From positions 904,267 to 968,266 of the forward strand of contig CH002901.1 in the NCBI GenBank assembly GCA_000149265.1: DNA of 64,000 bases, written 5' to 3'. Positions 24,501 to 33,919 of the stretch are shown here, piece by piece; position 1 is the first letter of the stretch, and each line of letters begins with the position of its first letter. The notes beneath the pieces were generated by a model. The model did not search any database, had not been told where the DNA came from, and was given only the letters and a program-made list of their open reading frames with translations. The stretch comes from Ciona savignyi. Taxonomy: Eukaryota > Chordata > Ascidiacea > Phlebobranchia > Cionidae. The translations under genes and the position numbers were made by a program.

Positions 24501-27500
24501 TGTTCGACTTACTGCCAAACCAAAACAACAGTGGCATGGATTCAAACTCTCAAGCAGAACGGCTCTTCGGACACAAAATAACTAAAAGCCGAGATCGTAT
24601 TTCGCATAACAAGCCTGGTTCCGTTACCGCTACCCTTTCAGATGCAGTTAAGCCGTTTGACCTCAGTGGATTCTCCGGCAATTGCTTTAGTTATTTAAAA
24701 ATTAGAATCAACCAAGAGCAATCGTGCATCGCCGGCAAGGCATATAGCAAAACACTCTTGGGCGAAGGGGACGTGAACTTGCCTGTCCCCTTTCTGTGAC
24801 GAATATTCTGAGAAAATCTTTTTTTAAGGAGCAAGGCCTCTTGGCGTCGTAATAAAGCTTTGGCAACAAACACGGCTTTGGCAGAAAACTTATACGAACC
24901 CTTATTTGTTTCTCAGCAATCAAATGAATAAAGTAACGGCGAATAATGCCAAGTTCTTATACATTTTTTCTAATAATTTCCAATTAATAAAGTTATGTAT
25001 CAGTTAGCTCTCCTCTGAGCGTTCTGCCACTACTACTCTATCTCGTTCCGCTTTCTCCTTCGCATCTTGATGACAATCGCTTCCCTAGTTTTGGCAGAAA
25101 CACAGGATCGTTCTCAATCATTGTGTCTACAATACAAGCAAACTGGCATACAGCCTGGGCTCTCGGTAGGTCGTGAAAGCAGTATGTAGCATCCAGTTTT
25201 TAATTATGTAACATTTATCTCTCGCTTCAAACATTTTGGGCGTTCATGAAATAGATTTTAGCGGAGGTTATCAGTCCGAAATCAGTTCTTGGAAGTGCAC
25301 TAATATTTAGACATGATGTAAATGAAATTTCGTCTGCAGGAGTTATTGTTGGTTCCAACTAACGTTATCACTCCGTGAAAGAAACTAACCAACGCAAAGA
25401 CAGTGTAATGGGAGTAACGTCTGCAGCACGCTTACCACGATAAAAATCAAACATACGTTAAAATGTATTTTATAAACTTACCATTTTCGTCAAGACCGTC
25501 CACGACAACGTAAAACGGAGCGACGGACCCAAGGCCTTTATTTAAATATGACGTCACTGAAGACTCTGCGATGTTGCTAACATCTTTCACTGGCACTGAG
25601 GGTAGCACTTCTTTTCCATCTTCACCAACAAATCGAATCGTTGTGATTTTCGGCGAGCGTTGACCGGAATGTCGAACTCCATAAGTGTCGATAACAAAGG
25701 CCAAATATTGGCTCGGCGAAGGGTGTCCATTAATAATCTGAAATAAAGGAAATTTATTAAAATTCTAAATTCATGTCGTTGCTTTGCGGAAAGAGTAAAG
25801 CAAAATAGTAATCATGGTTGTCTCTGAATGGCATTATTTCAAATTTGTGGTAGTAAATCACTTGGTCAAAGACATTTGATGGGGGAGGGGGCGTTAATCT
25901 ATCAAATGATGTTATCGCGCAGCTAAATACAGGTCCTGTCGAAGTTCCCTAAACAAGCCTCTAAACTGAAGCAACAAACGAACGACAAGTGACCACAGAG
26001 GCTTCAGAGCGAACGACGATTAAGTTCTTTCGCAAAACAACACGCCGCGGCAACAAAGGACGCAGAGTTAGTTGATCTGTTAGAGAAACACAGGAGCCGG
26101 CCTTGTGTCGTGGCCGCGCACAATAAACAGCTCGAGCTCGCTGTTTTATTTGCCCGGAAACGTTCCCGTACTTCAGCGAAAGTCAAAAGTGGTTGACTGT
26201 GGTAATGAGGAGGCGTGTCAGGCTTCCTAACCCACGAAATAACCGATTACGGTTGTCGATTTGGCGTTTAAGTCTTTAGTATGGCACTTTAGTACGACGG
26301 CACATTTGAGATAATCCAATAAACGACACATAAATATATGCTAGTCCTTCGTTTAGGTTTGATTATACTTTGTGTTACTACTGCATTCGACCAAAACATA
26401 GTGCAAATGTAAATGGAAATATTTACACCATGAATGCTTTTTTTACATCTTAAATGCTACTCCGTGCAATTTGATCCGCAAATATGCATCCTACCACCTT
26501 GTCGGCATTCGTGGTATGCCGAGAAAGTTTCGCAAACATCGCTACAGCGTTCGGTTGGTTTGGCACTTCGGGTTTTAAATGGGGTCCGCGCTACCGCGAG
26601 AACACACAAAGGGATTGGAAAGTTTTGGTTTGGTAGCTCGGTTCAACTAGGTCCATCACCACAACTCAATTTTCCGCGGCGGTTTCACGCCTACCCACCT
26701 ACTTGACGCGCGATCTTTGACGCCTGATTACGGTGGTTTCGCCGAACCGACCACACGTGATCTGAGCGATTATATGTATTTGCGTTGGCGGTGTGCGAAG
26801 GCGTACTGTTTGGCAAACAAGCGATTAATATTACATAATGCTCTTCCTACGCGAAATCTTTACCTTGTAATCTGAATCGCTGTCTTCCGGATTTTTAGCA
26901 AGCACAGTGAGTAGAACGCCGAGAGTAGATTTCGCGGTGACTTTTACATCACACACCCCGTCGGGTGTAAAGCTTATGCTCCAATTCCCGAGGTGTCCAT
27001 CAACGTTTAAAGTAACCAATTTCAACTCGCCATACCTGCAAGAATAAGTTTTATGACTTTGATCAGCCAGATCGTAAGCGAGAAATAGCATTGCAGCGGT
27101 TTTGGTCGCCCGCTTTGGCACAAGTTAAACAAGCGCGACAATAACAACTGGATGAATCATACCTTTTAAGTGGGTCGTACGACCGCCTTTAAAAGGGTCG
27201 CATTTCAACTATTATCTCAAATACGTTGCAAGCTTACAAGGTCATTTTACTTTGCCCGGTTAGTGCCGGTGCAGTTCAGATGCTTAAATTTTACAATTTT
27301 TCAACCATGTTAACCTTAAATTATTTGTTACATCGTGGGGAATTCCCTCGAGGAGTTAGAACTGGTGTGTGGGTGGGTGTATTTGTTATTATTTTTCGTC
27401 GATTCTCCTTACTATCTTACGCCGAAGTTGATAACGTCCGACATAAATCCGACTGGACAGCTTGTATAAACATGCCTGCCGTGTTTACAGATGCAAACTC

Positions 27501-30500
27501 GTCAACCCCTTCACTGTTTGCCATTCCATTTGATTAAACTCCCGGAGTGTGCGATTGATTATTTTGTGGTTTCCGCACAACACGTCCGCATCGAAAGTCT
27601 TAAAACGAGACAATTGTCGGCTGGTCAATTTTAATCAGGTTAAGTGTCAGTTTCCATCTACAAATCGAAGAGCTGGTTTCAACAAGGCTAACCGTTCCGT
27701 GCTCGCTGAGCGAACAGATATCTGGACACTATCAAACTACGGTTACATCACTTTAAGGAGTAATTTAATGGAGTAATGGACGTTAGTGATCCACAATGAC
27801 CCAATAATATACCACGCAAAACAAACCCGAAATAACAGGTCAGATACCAACTAAGATAATTGCGTGCAAGTACCAGTTACCCAATCGGACCTTTTTAAAA
27901 CAGGAAAGAAAATGAAGATGTCGGGAAAGTAACATGTTTAATGATGCTGACTTTATGAAAATGCGAATATTATTAAACCCTATCGAAATTTGAGTATTTA
28001 TTTCCTTTTAATGAAATGCTTGAACGCGAGGTTGCATCCTTTGTTTTTATAGTCAGATTTTAGTCTACGCCGGGCACAGTTGGATAGTGACGACAAACAG
28101 GCTATTGTTTATTCAACCATTAAAGCCGACGGACGGACGTGAATGACCGTCCCGAAATTCTGACATTTGCCGTGCGAGAATTTTCCTCCGTGCGCAACAA
28201 AACGCAAACATATCAAGAACGGAAACTTAAAATCGCCTGTTTCCCTTTCATTCAGCTGCCACTGCTTGATGTGCGAAACAGCTGGTGATAAATCCCCACC
28301 TGCCACGTCAAACAACAGTTCACCGCGGCACTATATTCTCTGATCAGCAGATTAGTGCATGTGAAATTGGGCATGGCTGTTGTTAAGTAGATTGGGATAG
28401 AACTTAACACTGGTCAAATACATGGCCCATTTATGCATATAATCTGCTTGAGCACTATTAAAAGTATGAAAAAAGACTGTTTTCATCACGACCAAGTATT
28501 AGCACTGAAAATATCGTGACCAAATGTGGTTTGGTTAGTTCAAGACAAAAGAGTACCCAATCTTTCACACACGCATCATTGTACCTTGAAACCAAACAAC
28601 TCTAAAAATAAATGGCTGCTGGGTGCACCTTGACAAGAGGGTAGCTTTGTCTGAAAACACCCGTATGTGTGAGCTGCCCTTGATCGTTGTGTTCACTATA
28701 CACAATAAGCTAGGTTTGCTACTTCTGTATGTGAAGTCTTATGCCCCCAATTCTCTGCAAATCTCACAGGCGCCAGTCAGAAGGCACGCAGATTTAAGGC
28801 CTTCCCCGATTTCTTAATACAGGCTTAAATAAATTGTATTCGCAAAACGATAATTGTCTTGCCACATAAAGAGTTGAGCTTACCTATTTTGCAATTGATG
28901 ATCATCCCCATTGCTCGTTGTCAATCGAGGCTGGCCGCATGATCCATCCGCCTCCACCGAGACTTCAAGGACACTTTTGTCTACAGGGAATCTCAGTGCG
29001 CGAGGACCGCCTAACGTACAAGCAAGCGTGATAAATGTTATATCCCGGTATAGATAGACTTGGAAGTTTGCCAAAACAGTCTTTCGATGTCATTTCCGAA
29101 AATAAAATAAGGCTCACCGCTGTGGCGAATCACTTCGCGTGCAATTGTAACTCCTGCTTGGTTAAGTCCTGATTGCACAACCTCGGTTGCTTGCAAAACT
29201 TCCGATTTACCGACGATTAATACCTAAGTAACAAAACTTTTAATACCCCTTACATTTATAGTTGAACTTTAAGTTCATAAACTCATACACCCATACCAGT
29301 GTTAACAAATATAAATAAGCTTTACCTTGCCGCCAGTGGTTGTTGCGATGTGCGTGTACAGATCCATACATTTTAAATAACCGTTGAGTTTGTTGCAAAA
29401 ACTTATCCGTTGGGTAAGGATAAATACGACTGTGATCTCCTTTTCAAGAGCCAGAGCAATGACTGCATCCTTATGCAAAAATGTAAGTTTTAAGTCGGAA
29501 AGATTGTGTATGTAAAATGTTGCACAGCCAAGGAAAGATTCGAAAAATCAATAAAGAGACTCTAGTTGTATTGGCTTTAACCAATGGTATTTTTAAGCAC
29601 TCACTTGCAAATGAATATCTTTTGCATCGACATCTGTAATGACATAAATAGTGGAACCAGGTCTGCTGTTTTCAATACCAAGTTGAATGCCACGCATGCT
29701 GAGTTCCGGTGCATCCCCACCCCCGTGTGCATATAGCCTGCGATGTAGGTTTAGCATCATCTCTATACCGACTATAAACATGGATGACGTTCAGTTATAA
29801 TTAAGGCTTACTTGTTAAGTGCTTTTCTATAAACTTCCGGATCGTTCGTAACGGTGACGGGCCCGGTCCCCGGGTCGTTAAATGGGACAAGTACGAAATC
29901 TTGTGGACGGTCGAGTGAATTCTGAAGGAGGTCAAGGATGCTCTGGGCAAAAAGGGGAAATTGAAAACTTCATAATAATTGGCTAACACCTCGCCGCGAT
30001 AAGTATAGTCTGCATGAAGAATGTCTCGCTTATCTAAAATTCACCTGGGCGCGCTCTTTTGCTGCATTTATTTCACCGCTCATGCTTCCGGTATCATCAA
30101 TGACAAAAGTAAGAGATGTGCCCGCCTCAACCCCAAGAAATCGGCCGAATTTTAAATCCCCGATCTCGTTTCTGAGCCTAGCGAAAATATTTGATTTAGT
30201 TAAATGGGTATCGACTTGAATCGAAAAATATCTGTCATGTAGCAGGTATTCTACCTTCCATATTCTACCGAAATGGCCTCGATGACAGATTCCAAAAATG
30301 AGGTGGGAAAACATTGGTATTGTGTCCATGTAACTGAACCTCCGCTGTATTCGTTGAGAATGGAAAGTATCAAGGTTCCCATTTGCTTGCGAGCAAAATC
30401 TGGACTTCCAGCAGAAGCATATTTGTACAGGTTCCGTCTTAACCTAATTCTGTCCTCCTTTTGTGTCTTCGGGGGCTTAGCGTATACTAAATCAAGCACA

Positions 30501-30784
30501 GATTTTTTAAATTCCACCACCGATGCGTTGGCGCCGTAGTACTCCCGAAATAAGTCACCAAGCGTTTGGAATCCATCGCCGGGTGGTTCAATAGGAGGCT
30601 CCTCCCCTCTTGGGTTATCAGCGAAGTAAGAAGTTGAAATAGTAAGTACAGCTCGAGTGATGAGGCTCTTCAGAGGCGTGCAATCTGTAGCGTCAGCAGG
30701 GAGGCTGTCATAGTCCACTGGTAAGGCATGAATACATGGTACAAATATAGCAATACAGATCAAAAGCAGCACTCTATATGACAT
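6734..30784 (-). CDS. Secreted VWA7/hemicentin-like VWA protein fused in frame to an ITIH-like heavy chain (28 exons, 1652 aa)
   Basis: Exons in reading order: 30784-30255, 30177-30045, 29942-29812, 29737-29605, 29469-29326, 29223-29118, 29058-28884, 27035-26864, 25737-25482, 22518-22382, 22074-21915, 21551-21440, 21251-21071, 20702-20568, 20288-20104, 19677-19531, 19207-19057, 18276-18081, 17835-17679, 17214-17028, 15888-15673, 15331-15242, 15180-15053, 14776-14461, 14176-14027, 13545-13381, 7420-7221, 6899-6734. The sum is 4959 nt, all junctions keep phase and no internal stop occurs. Residues 1-20 form a signal peptide (MSYRVLLLICIAIFVPCIHA). The first VWA has its MIDAS at D204-D-T-G-S208. 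VIT covers about 710-835. The second VWA has its MIDAS at D969-T-S-G-S973 plus GGTNM and LTDG. A charged helix covers 1337-1370, DPHF is at 1403-1406, and the ITI C-terminal domain runs to CWFARNN near the end. The start is the Met that opens the signal peptide; an ATG at 30847 is also in frame. The protein is probably extracellular. The main doubt is whether this is one gene or two neighbours. The exon 7 acceptor (CCAAG) and the exon 27 donor (GTGATG) are the weakest sites. Confidence 0.7.
10244..10250 (+). promoter_or_regulatory. TATA box of the nested cationic-protein gene
   Basis: TATAAAA lies about 95 nt before the ATG at 10345. This would place the transcription start near 10275 and give a 5' UTR of about 70 nt. 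No pyrimidine-rich trans-splice acceptor stands out between the box and the ATG. Confidence 0.45.
10345..11014 (+). CDS. Small secreted, highly basic, eight-cysteine protein (3 exons, 150 aa), nested in an ITIH intron
   Basis: Exons are 10345-10520, 10604-10716 and 10851-11014, with donors GTAAGA and GTAAGC and acceptors CAG and TAG. Phases agree and the total is 453 nt including TAA. Residues 1-26 form a strong signal peptide with a leucine/valine core. A furin-type site RVRR lies at 30-33, a Cys-poor Gly/Arg stretch at 34-60, and the mature region holds Cys 68, 76, 83, 113, 119, 142, 145 and 149. The middle is an extreme basic block (KMKRRRRRC at 105-113), and the chain ends CGICRTYCW. An even number of cysteines suggests four disulfides. 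I do not recognise the family. The fold could belong to a growth-factor-like ligand, an antimicrobial or a matrix-binding peptide, but nothing in the sequence decides this. The gene runs opposite to the host gene and has its own TATA box. A possible AATAAA is at 11449-11454. Confidence 0.68.
12257..13208. mobile_element. Non-autonomous DNA transposon with terminal inverted repeats, flanked by TATA
   Basis: The left end reads GGGGAAAAGTGGGTAAAA and continues TGGGCC. The right end is its reverse complement with one extra base (GGGGAAAGAGTGGGTAAAA and on to TGGGCC). Both ends are bordered by TATA (12253-12256 and 13209-13212), which may be the target-site duplication. Extra copies of the GGGCC(C) motif in both orientations occur inside, near 12634, 12980 and 13017. 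There is no transposase frame and the interior is AT-rich, so this is a MITE-like foldback element. I cannot name the superfamily. Confidence 0.75.
13736..13840 (+). repeat. tRNA-derived SINE copy (GTGTGGCYGAATGG family)
   Basis: It has an A-box-like segment, GTGGTCGAATGGTTAACGCG, and a degenerate B-box, ATTTCGAAAC, about 80 bases later. The spacing is longer than in a true tRNA and the interior is AT-rich. It matches the copies at 19820-20085, 36151, 42480, 46376 and 56705. It lies in intron 25 of the VWA/ITIH gene. Confidence 0.6.
14302..14400. repeat. Imperfect tandem duplication in intron 24
   Basis: Two copies of a segment resembling AGATATATNGATATTAGC, each followed by TTTGNTAAATCGT, sit about 65 bp apart. 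They are not coding and lie in the intron between exons 24 and 25 of the VWA/ITIH gene. Confidence 0.5.
19804..20101 (-). repeat. Two tRNA-derived SINEs in tandem, separated and flanked by three 16-bp repeats
   Basis: CACGTTTTCACAACTT occurs exactly at 19804-19819, 19956-19971 and 20086-20101. Each gap holds one minus-strand copy of the GTGTGGCYGAATGG SINE: B-box side GAGCCAAGTTTCGAACCC, A-box side GGTAATCATTCRGCCC. Three identical flanks suggest two insertions that used the same target site, or a duplication of SINE plus flank. The third repeat overlaps the intron 15 donor (GTAAGT, 20103-20098) of the VWA/ITIH gene. Confidence 0.75.
21440..30784 (-). CDS. N-terminal module of the fusion: VWA7/hemicentin-like (exons 1-12)
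   Basis: These exons give a signal peptide and a helical region of about 150 residues (LFREYYG and similar), then a VWA domain starting LKFGRFLGVEAGTSLTFVIDDTGSMSG. Its metal site is DxTxS, as in the hemicentin/VWA7 branch, rather than DxSxS. After the VWA come a strand-rich region (GNWSISF...CDVKVTAKS), a domain with ITVTNNGAN, and a beta-sandwich ending FQYGVCTVVVG. This order of VWA plus C-terminal beta domains is what I recall of VWA7 and the hemicentin N-terminus; a profile search would confirm it. Exon 12 supplies the last beta-strand of this module and, with no break, the first strands of the VIT domain. If the locus is really two genes, this half would end in or just after exon 11, but I found no stop exon for it. 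Confidence 0.7.
22519..25481. other. Intron 9 of the VWA/ITIH gene
   Basis: This 2.96-kb intron is less AT-rich than its neighbours over about 23000-24900 and carries the window's longest unexplained open frame (24545-24054 on minus, 163 codons) with overlapping open frames on plus. None has a recognised motif or matched splice sites. It may be decayed inserted sequence, but I cannot show that. Confidence 0.5.
25738..28883. other. Introns 7 and 8 of the VWA/ITIH gene, around exon 8
   Basis: Apart from exon 8 (27035-26864, minus strand) I see no coding or RNA feature here. The open frames at 26434-26706 and 27226-27537 (+) have no family signature. The stretch 25980-26760 has raised GC and CpG content compared with the rest of the window. 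Confidence 0.5.
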
Positions 30785-32417
30785 TGTTATAACGCGGAGC
30801 CTGTGTATAGAGATTGCGTATGCAAAACACGGTAAATAGCCAATCAAAATGTAATAATATTAGTTACTAGCTAAAAAGTTAAAACATATACAAAATTGCA
30901 AACACTGCTCGATAGTAATTTCAGCTTTTCATGTGTACGCCTATCTGAGCCTGGTCCAGTTAACAGTTGGAAAGTCATTTATAAGACAACAAAGCCAGCA
31001 CACTGCAAAATCTAATGCAGCGTAATCTTTAAACCTGCTGCAGTCAAGAAGTGCTCTATGTAAGTCAAGAAGTACTAAGTAAGTATACCGAAAAGATTTA
31101 GCAACGAACCGTGTACACTATGCTTCATACAGATAAGCATGAATGTAGGTTTAGCAGCCTCTGCCTTATTTGGTTTGGTCAAAAACGCGAGCTATATGTA
31201 CACACAATGCCGACGTCCGCAACATTGGCTGATAAATAAGAACTTGTGAAAAACTGATATTTAGCTTGATCAAACTTTAAGCTATCAAGACCGACGCTGA
31301 TGAAATAGTTTTAAACTGCACTACAAACTGTTTCTCTAAAAAATTACGCTTTGTGGAAACGAGCGGGCGGCAAGGTGTTTTGTAGGCCACTCTGGTTAGA
31401 AGAAGGCAAGATTCGACAGACAGATTAATAGCGAAAAACATTCTGCAGCGGTTATATCTACCCCTTGTGTGCCTAGGCTATCTCATTTGCGGCAAATCGA
31501 AAGCTACAGCATTGTGGCACAAGCATTGGGACGTATTTGTAATCAAGTTTTTACTTAACAGTAATGCGGACTTGTGTGTATACAAGCTGTACCGAGACCG
31601 TTCCATCAAAGACTTTTTTTCGCACTGTAAACATATATTTAAGATAGAAGATATCTTAAGACAACACGACCAGCACGGCCACGAAGGAATGGTCGACTTT
31701 TTAATAATAAAGGAGAATATATTTAATTTTAACTTAAACAAGTAAGTTCGATTACAAAAGTCGATTTTATTCTACAAACATACCGAAATTGGGCGATGTT
31801 TTAAACTTATTTTATAACAGTTAAAGTCTATGATATAAAAAGTCTGTCAAAAGAAAAATATATAATAGATTACCTTTCTGACCACTAGTCCTAATTCATT
31901 CCTCTTTTTTTTATTTTTGCTTTAGGTATAGACGTAAGGATATTTCAGAAAATGCGGCTTAAATACCAAGCCACAGATAGTGTTAAAATATGTAATCATT
32001 TTTTTATTGCATTTATAATTAAATGCAAAAAGTCCGTTACCTACCTTGCTCATATCTAATATTTGTTCAGTAGACATTCATTAATTGTGGCAATAGTGTT
32101 TATTTTTATACACCCGCTAGTAGGCGATAGAGGATAAGGAGTGAAGTAATGTGTAAACAAGGTGCAGATTAACGCACCAGCTTAGTTGTTACAACATCGG
32201 CCACACAGCAAGGTAGGCACATTGTGTTGGTGTGCCATTATTACAATATATAGGTATAAAGCTGTACGGCCGCCAGGTTCAAGGTTCAATGTCTATTGCA
32301 ATATTTTAACGACAACTGCACGTAGGAGCATCCGTTGGCACCGAATTTCAGCCGCGTTTAGTTTGAATATTTCAATAAAAAAAACGTTAACAAATCGACC
32401 ATCATTGAGAATTGTAG

Positions 32418-32487
32418 TATTATTGTTTAATTAAATGGCTATGTACTTTTTAATATTATTGTTTGATTAAATGGCTCTGTACTTTTT
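32418..32487. repeat. 36-bp direct tandem duplication
   Basis: Two near-identical copies start at 32418 and 32454 (TATTATTGTTTRATTAAATG and on). They differ at a few positions. They sit immediately left of the long inverted repeat. Confidence 0.7.
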
Positions 32488-32622
32488 CTACAAGCTGTCA
32501 GGACATGCGTAATATAAAGGTCTTGTTTGGTAAATAAAAGTTAAACGAAAATCAGCACATTTTTGTTTAAAGCGTTTAGGGCTTGATTTTTAAATGGAAT
32601 TCCCTCTCGGACAAATAACAAG

Positions 32623-32722
32623 NNNNNNNNNNNNNNNNNNNNNNNNNNNNNNNNNNNNNNNNNNNNNNNNNNNNNNNNNNNNNNNNNNNNNNNNNNNNNN
32701 NNNNNNNNNNNNNNNNNNNNNN
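32623..32722. other. Assembly gap (100 N)
   Basis: This is a run of exactly 100 unknown bases, probably a gap of unspecified length. Open frames crossing it are meaningless. Confidence 0.99.
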
Positions 32723-32775
32723 GATTATAAATTTAGAATGAAAATCAATGGTATACATGAGTATCGCACCCATGT

Positions 32776-32995
32776 GTCTGACTGGTTAGTCTGGTGGTTT
32801 GGTGAAGTCCATAATAATAGTTAATAATGGGTTCTACTAAATTGAAGAACGTGTCTATTATACACAACACACTCCAATATCTCCGGTAGCCCGACGATGG
32901 GCGCGAGGTGATCTGACGATTGCTCGTGTGTTAACCCCCTTGGTTTCCCATTCACGGGGATAAATATCAAAATCCTACCCTACCCTATCGTATGT
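32776..32995 (+). repeat. SINE copy (CTAGTCGG / TCCTTGGGCAAGGCAC family), internally deleted
   Basis: It starts with a tRNA-like head (ACTGGTTAGTCTGGTGGTTTGGTG) and goes on with GGGTTCTACTAAATTGAAG, ACACAACACACTCCAATA, CGGTAGCCCGACGATGGGCG and GTGTTAACCCCCTTGGTTT. It ends in a (CCTAC)n-like tail. It matches the copies at 46510, 48430, 48890 and 57398 but lacks the GGGCAAGGCAC block. Confidence 0.65.
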
Positions 32996-33919
32996 GTGTT
33001 TTTGTTTTGTTAAGTATAAAAACCTCAAATACCACCCATGTGTGCTGTATTAAAAATTGAAAAATCAAAAAAAAATAATAATAATTTTAGACATCTCAAA
33101 GAACAAATAACAAGTTGGGTAGGAAGGACAATGCGCGTTATTGTTTGGCTTGAATATGCCTATATGACCCACTAACAAATGTTTGCTGGTTTGGTGTGTG
33201 ATTTTGTCCTTCCTACCAACTTGTTATTTGTCCGAGAGGGAATTCCATTTAAAAATCAAGCCCTAAACGCTTTAAACAAAAATGTGCTGATTTTCGTTTA
33301 ACTTTTATTTACCAAACAAGACCTTTATATTACGCATGTCCTGACAGCATAACATAAGTGTAGTTTGGAGTACTGCGAAACTTCACTGTTTTAGTTTTGT
33401 CATAGACAAGGGGCGCTCCCTACCCACGTAAGAGCGCTTCCGCGCTGTCCTAATAAAAAGTGCGTAGTAAACGCATTTGGTGTATTGAAGTAAAAACCTT
33501 TGCTTATAGGGAATGGTACAAAACAAACTTTGTTTAAATGTTAGATTTGCTTTGCTGTGCGGAAAGCTTTTGTTGTCTCAGCGATATGTAGATGATTAAC
33601 TACAGGTTTAAAATTGATCAGTGTTCATCATAGAAATTATACTTATTTGTATAGTCATTATTATATTTAATTATCTATTTAATAGTGAGCTTTGTATTCA
33701 ATCACAATTGGAATATAGTCATTTTTTATAGTCAGTAACCAATGTTGATAAATTATGCAGGCTTCAGTTGGGCTTACAAATTACAAATGTTTACCAGTAG
33801 GGCAATTTAGGTACTATTTTGTCTCTCTTGCCAGCTGTGTTTGTTTCGTATAATTCTATTTTAAACTACAGGGTTAGCGAATACTTCAAATTGTAAGTTT
33901 TTAACCGACGAACGCTGAA

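Larger units (their letters stand above)
32494..33348. repeat. Perfect 129-bp inverted repeat around an assembly gap
   Basis: Positions 32494-32622 are the exact reverse complement of 33220-33348. The left arm runs straight into 100 N (32623-32722), the usual placeholder for a gap of unknown size. A second, nearly perfect inverted repeat of about 30 bp (33102-33131 against 33202-33231) continues the same palindromic sequence. A SINE lies between the arms. Either this is a foldback element or the two sides of the gap are the same locus joined in opposite orientation. Confidence 0.9.
30785..33919. other. Intergenic region upstream of the divergent VWA/ITIH and scramblase 1 genes
   Basis: The two flanking genes diverge from here, so it should hold both promoters. 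An open frame at 31467-31745 (+, 92 codons; a few histidines and a KIEDIL-like stretch) may start after a TAG acceptor at about 31477. I cannot link it to other exons or a family. The right third contains a tandem duplication, the assembly gap with its inverted repeat, and a SINE. Confidence 0.5.

Noticed and set aside
32576..32824. Open frames crossing the N run on both strands
   Set aside because: They are open only because of the unknown bases.
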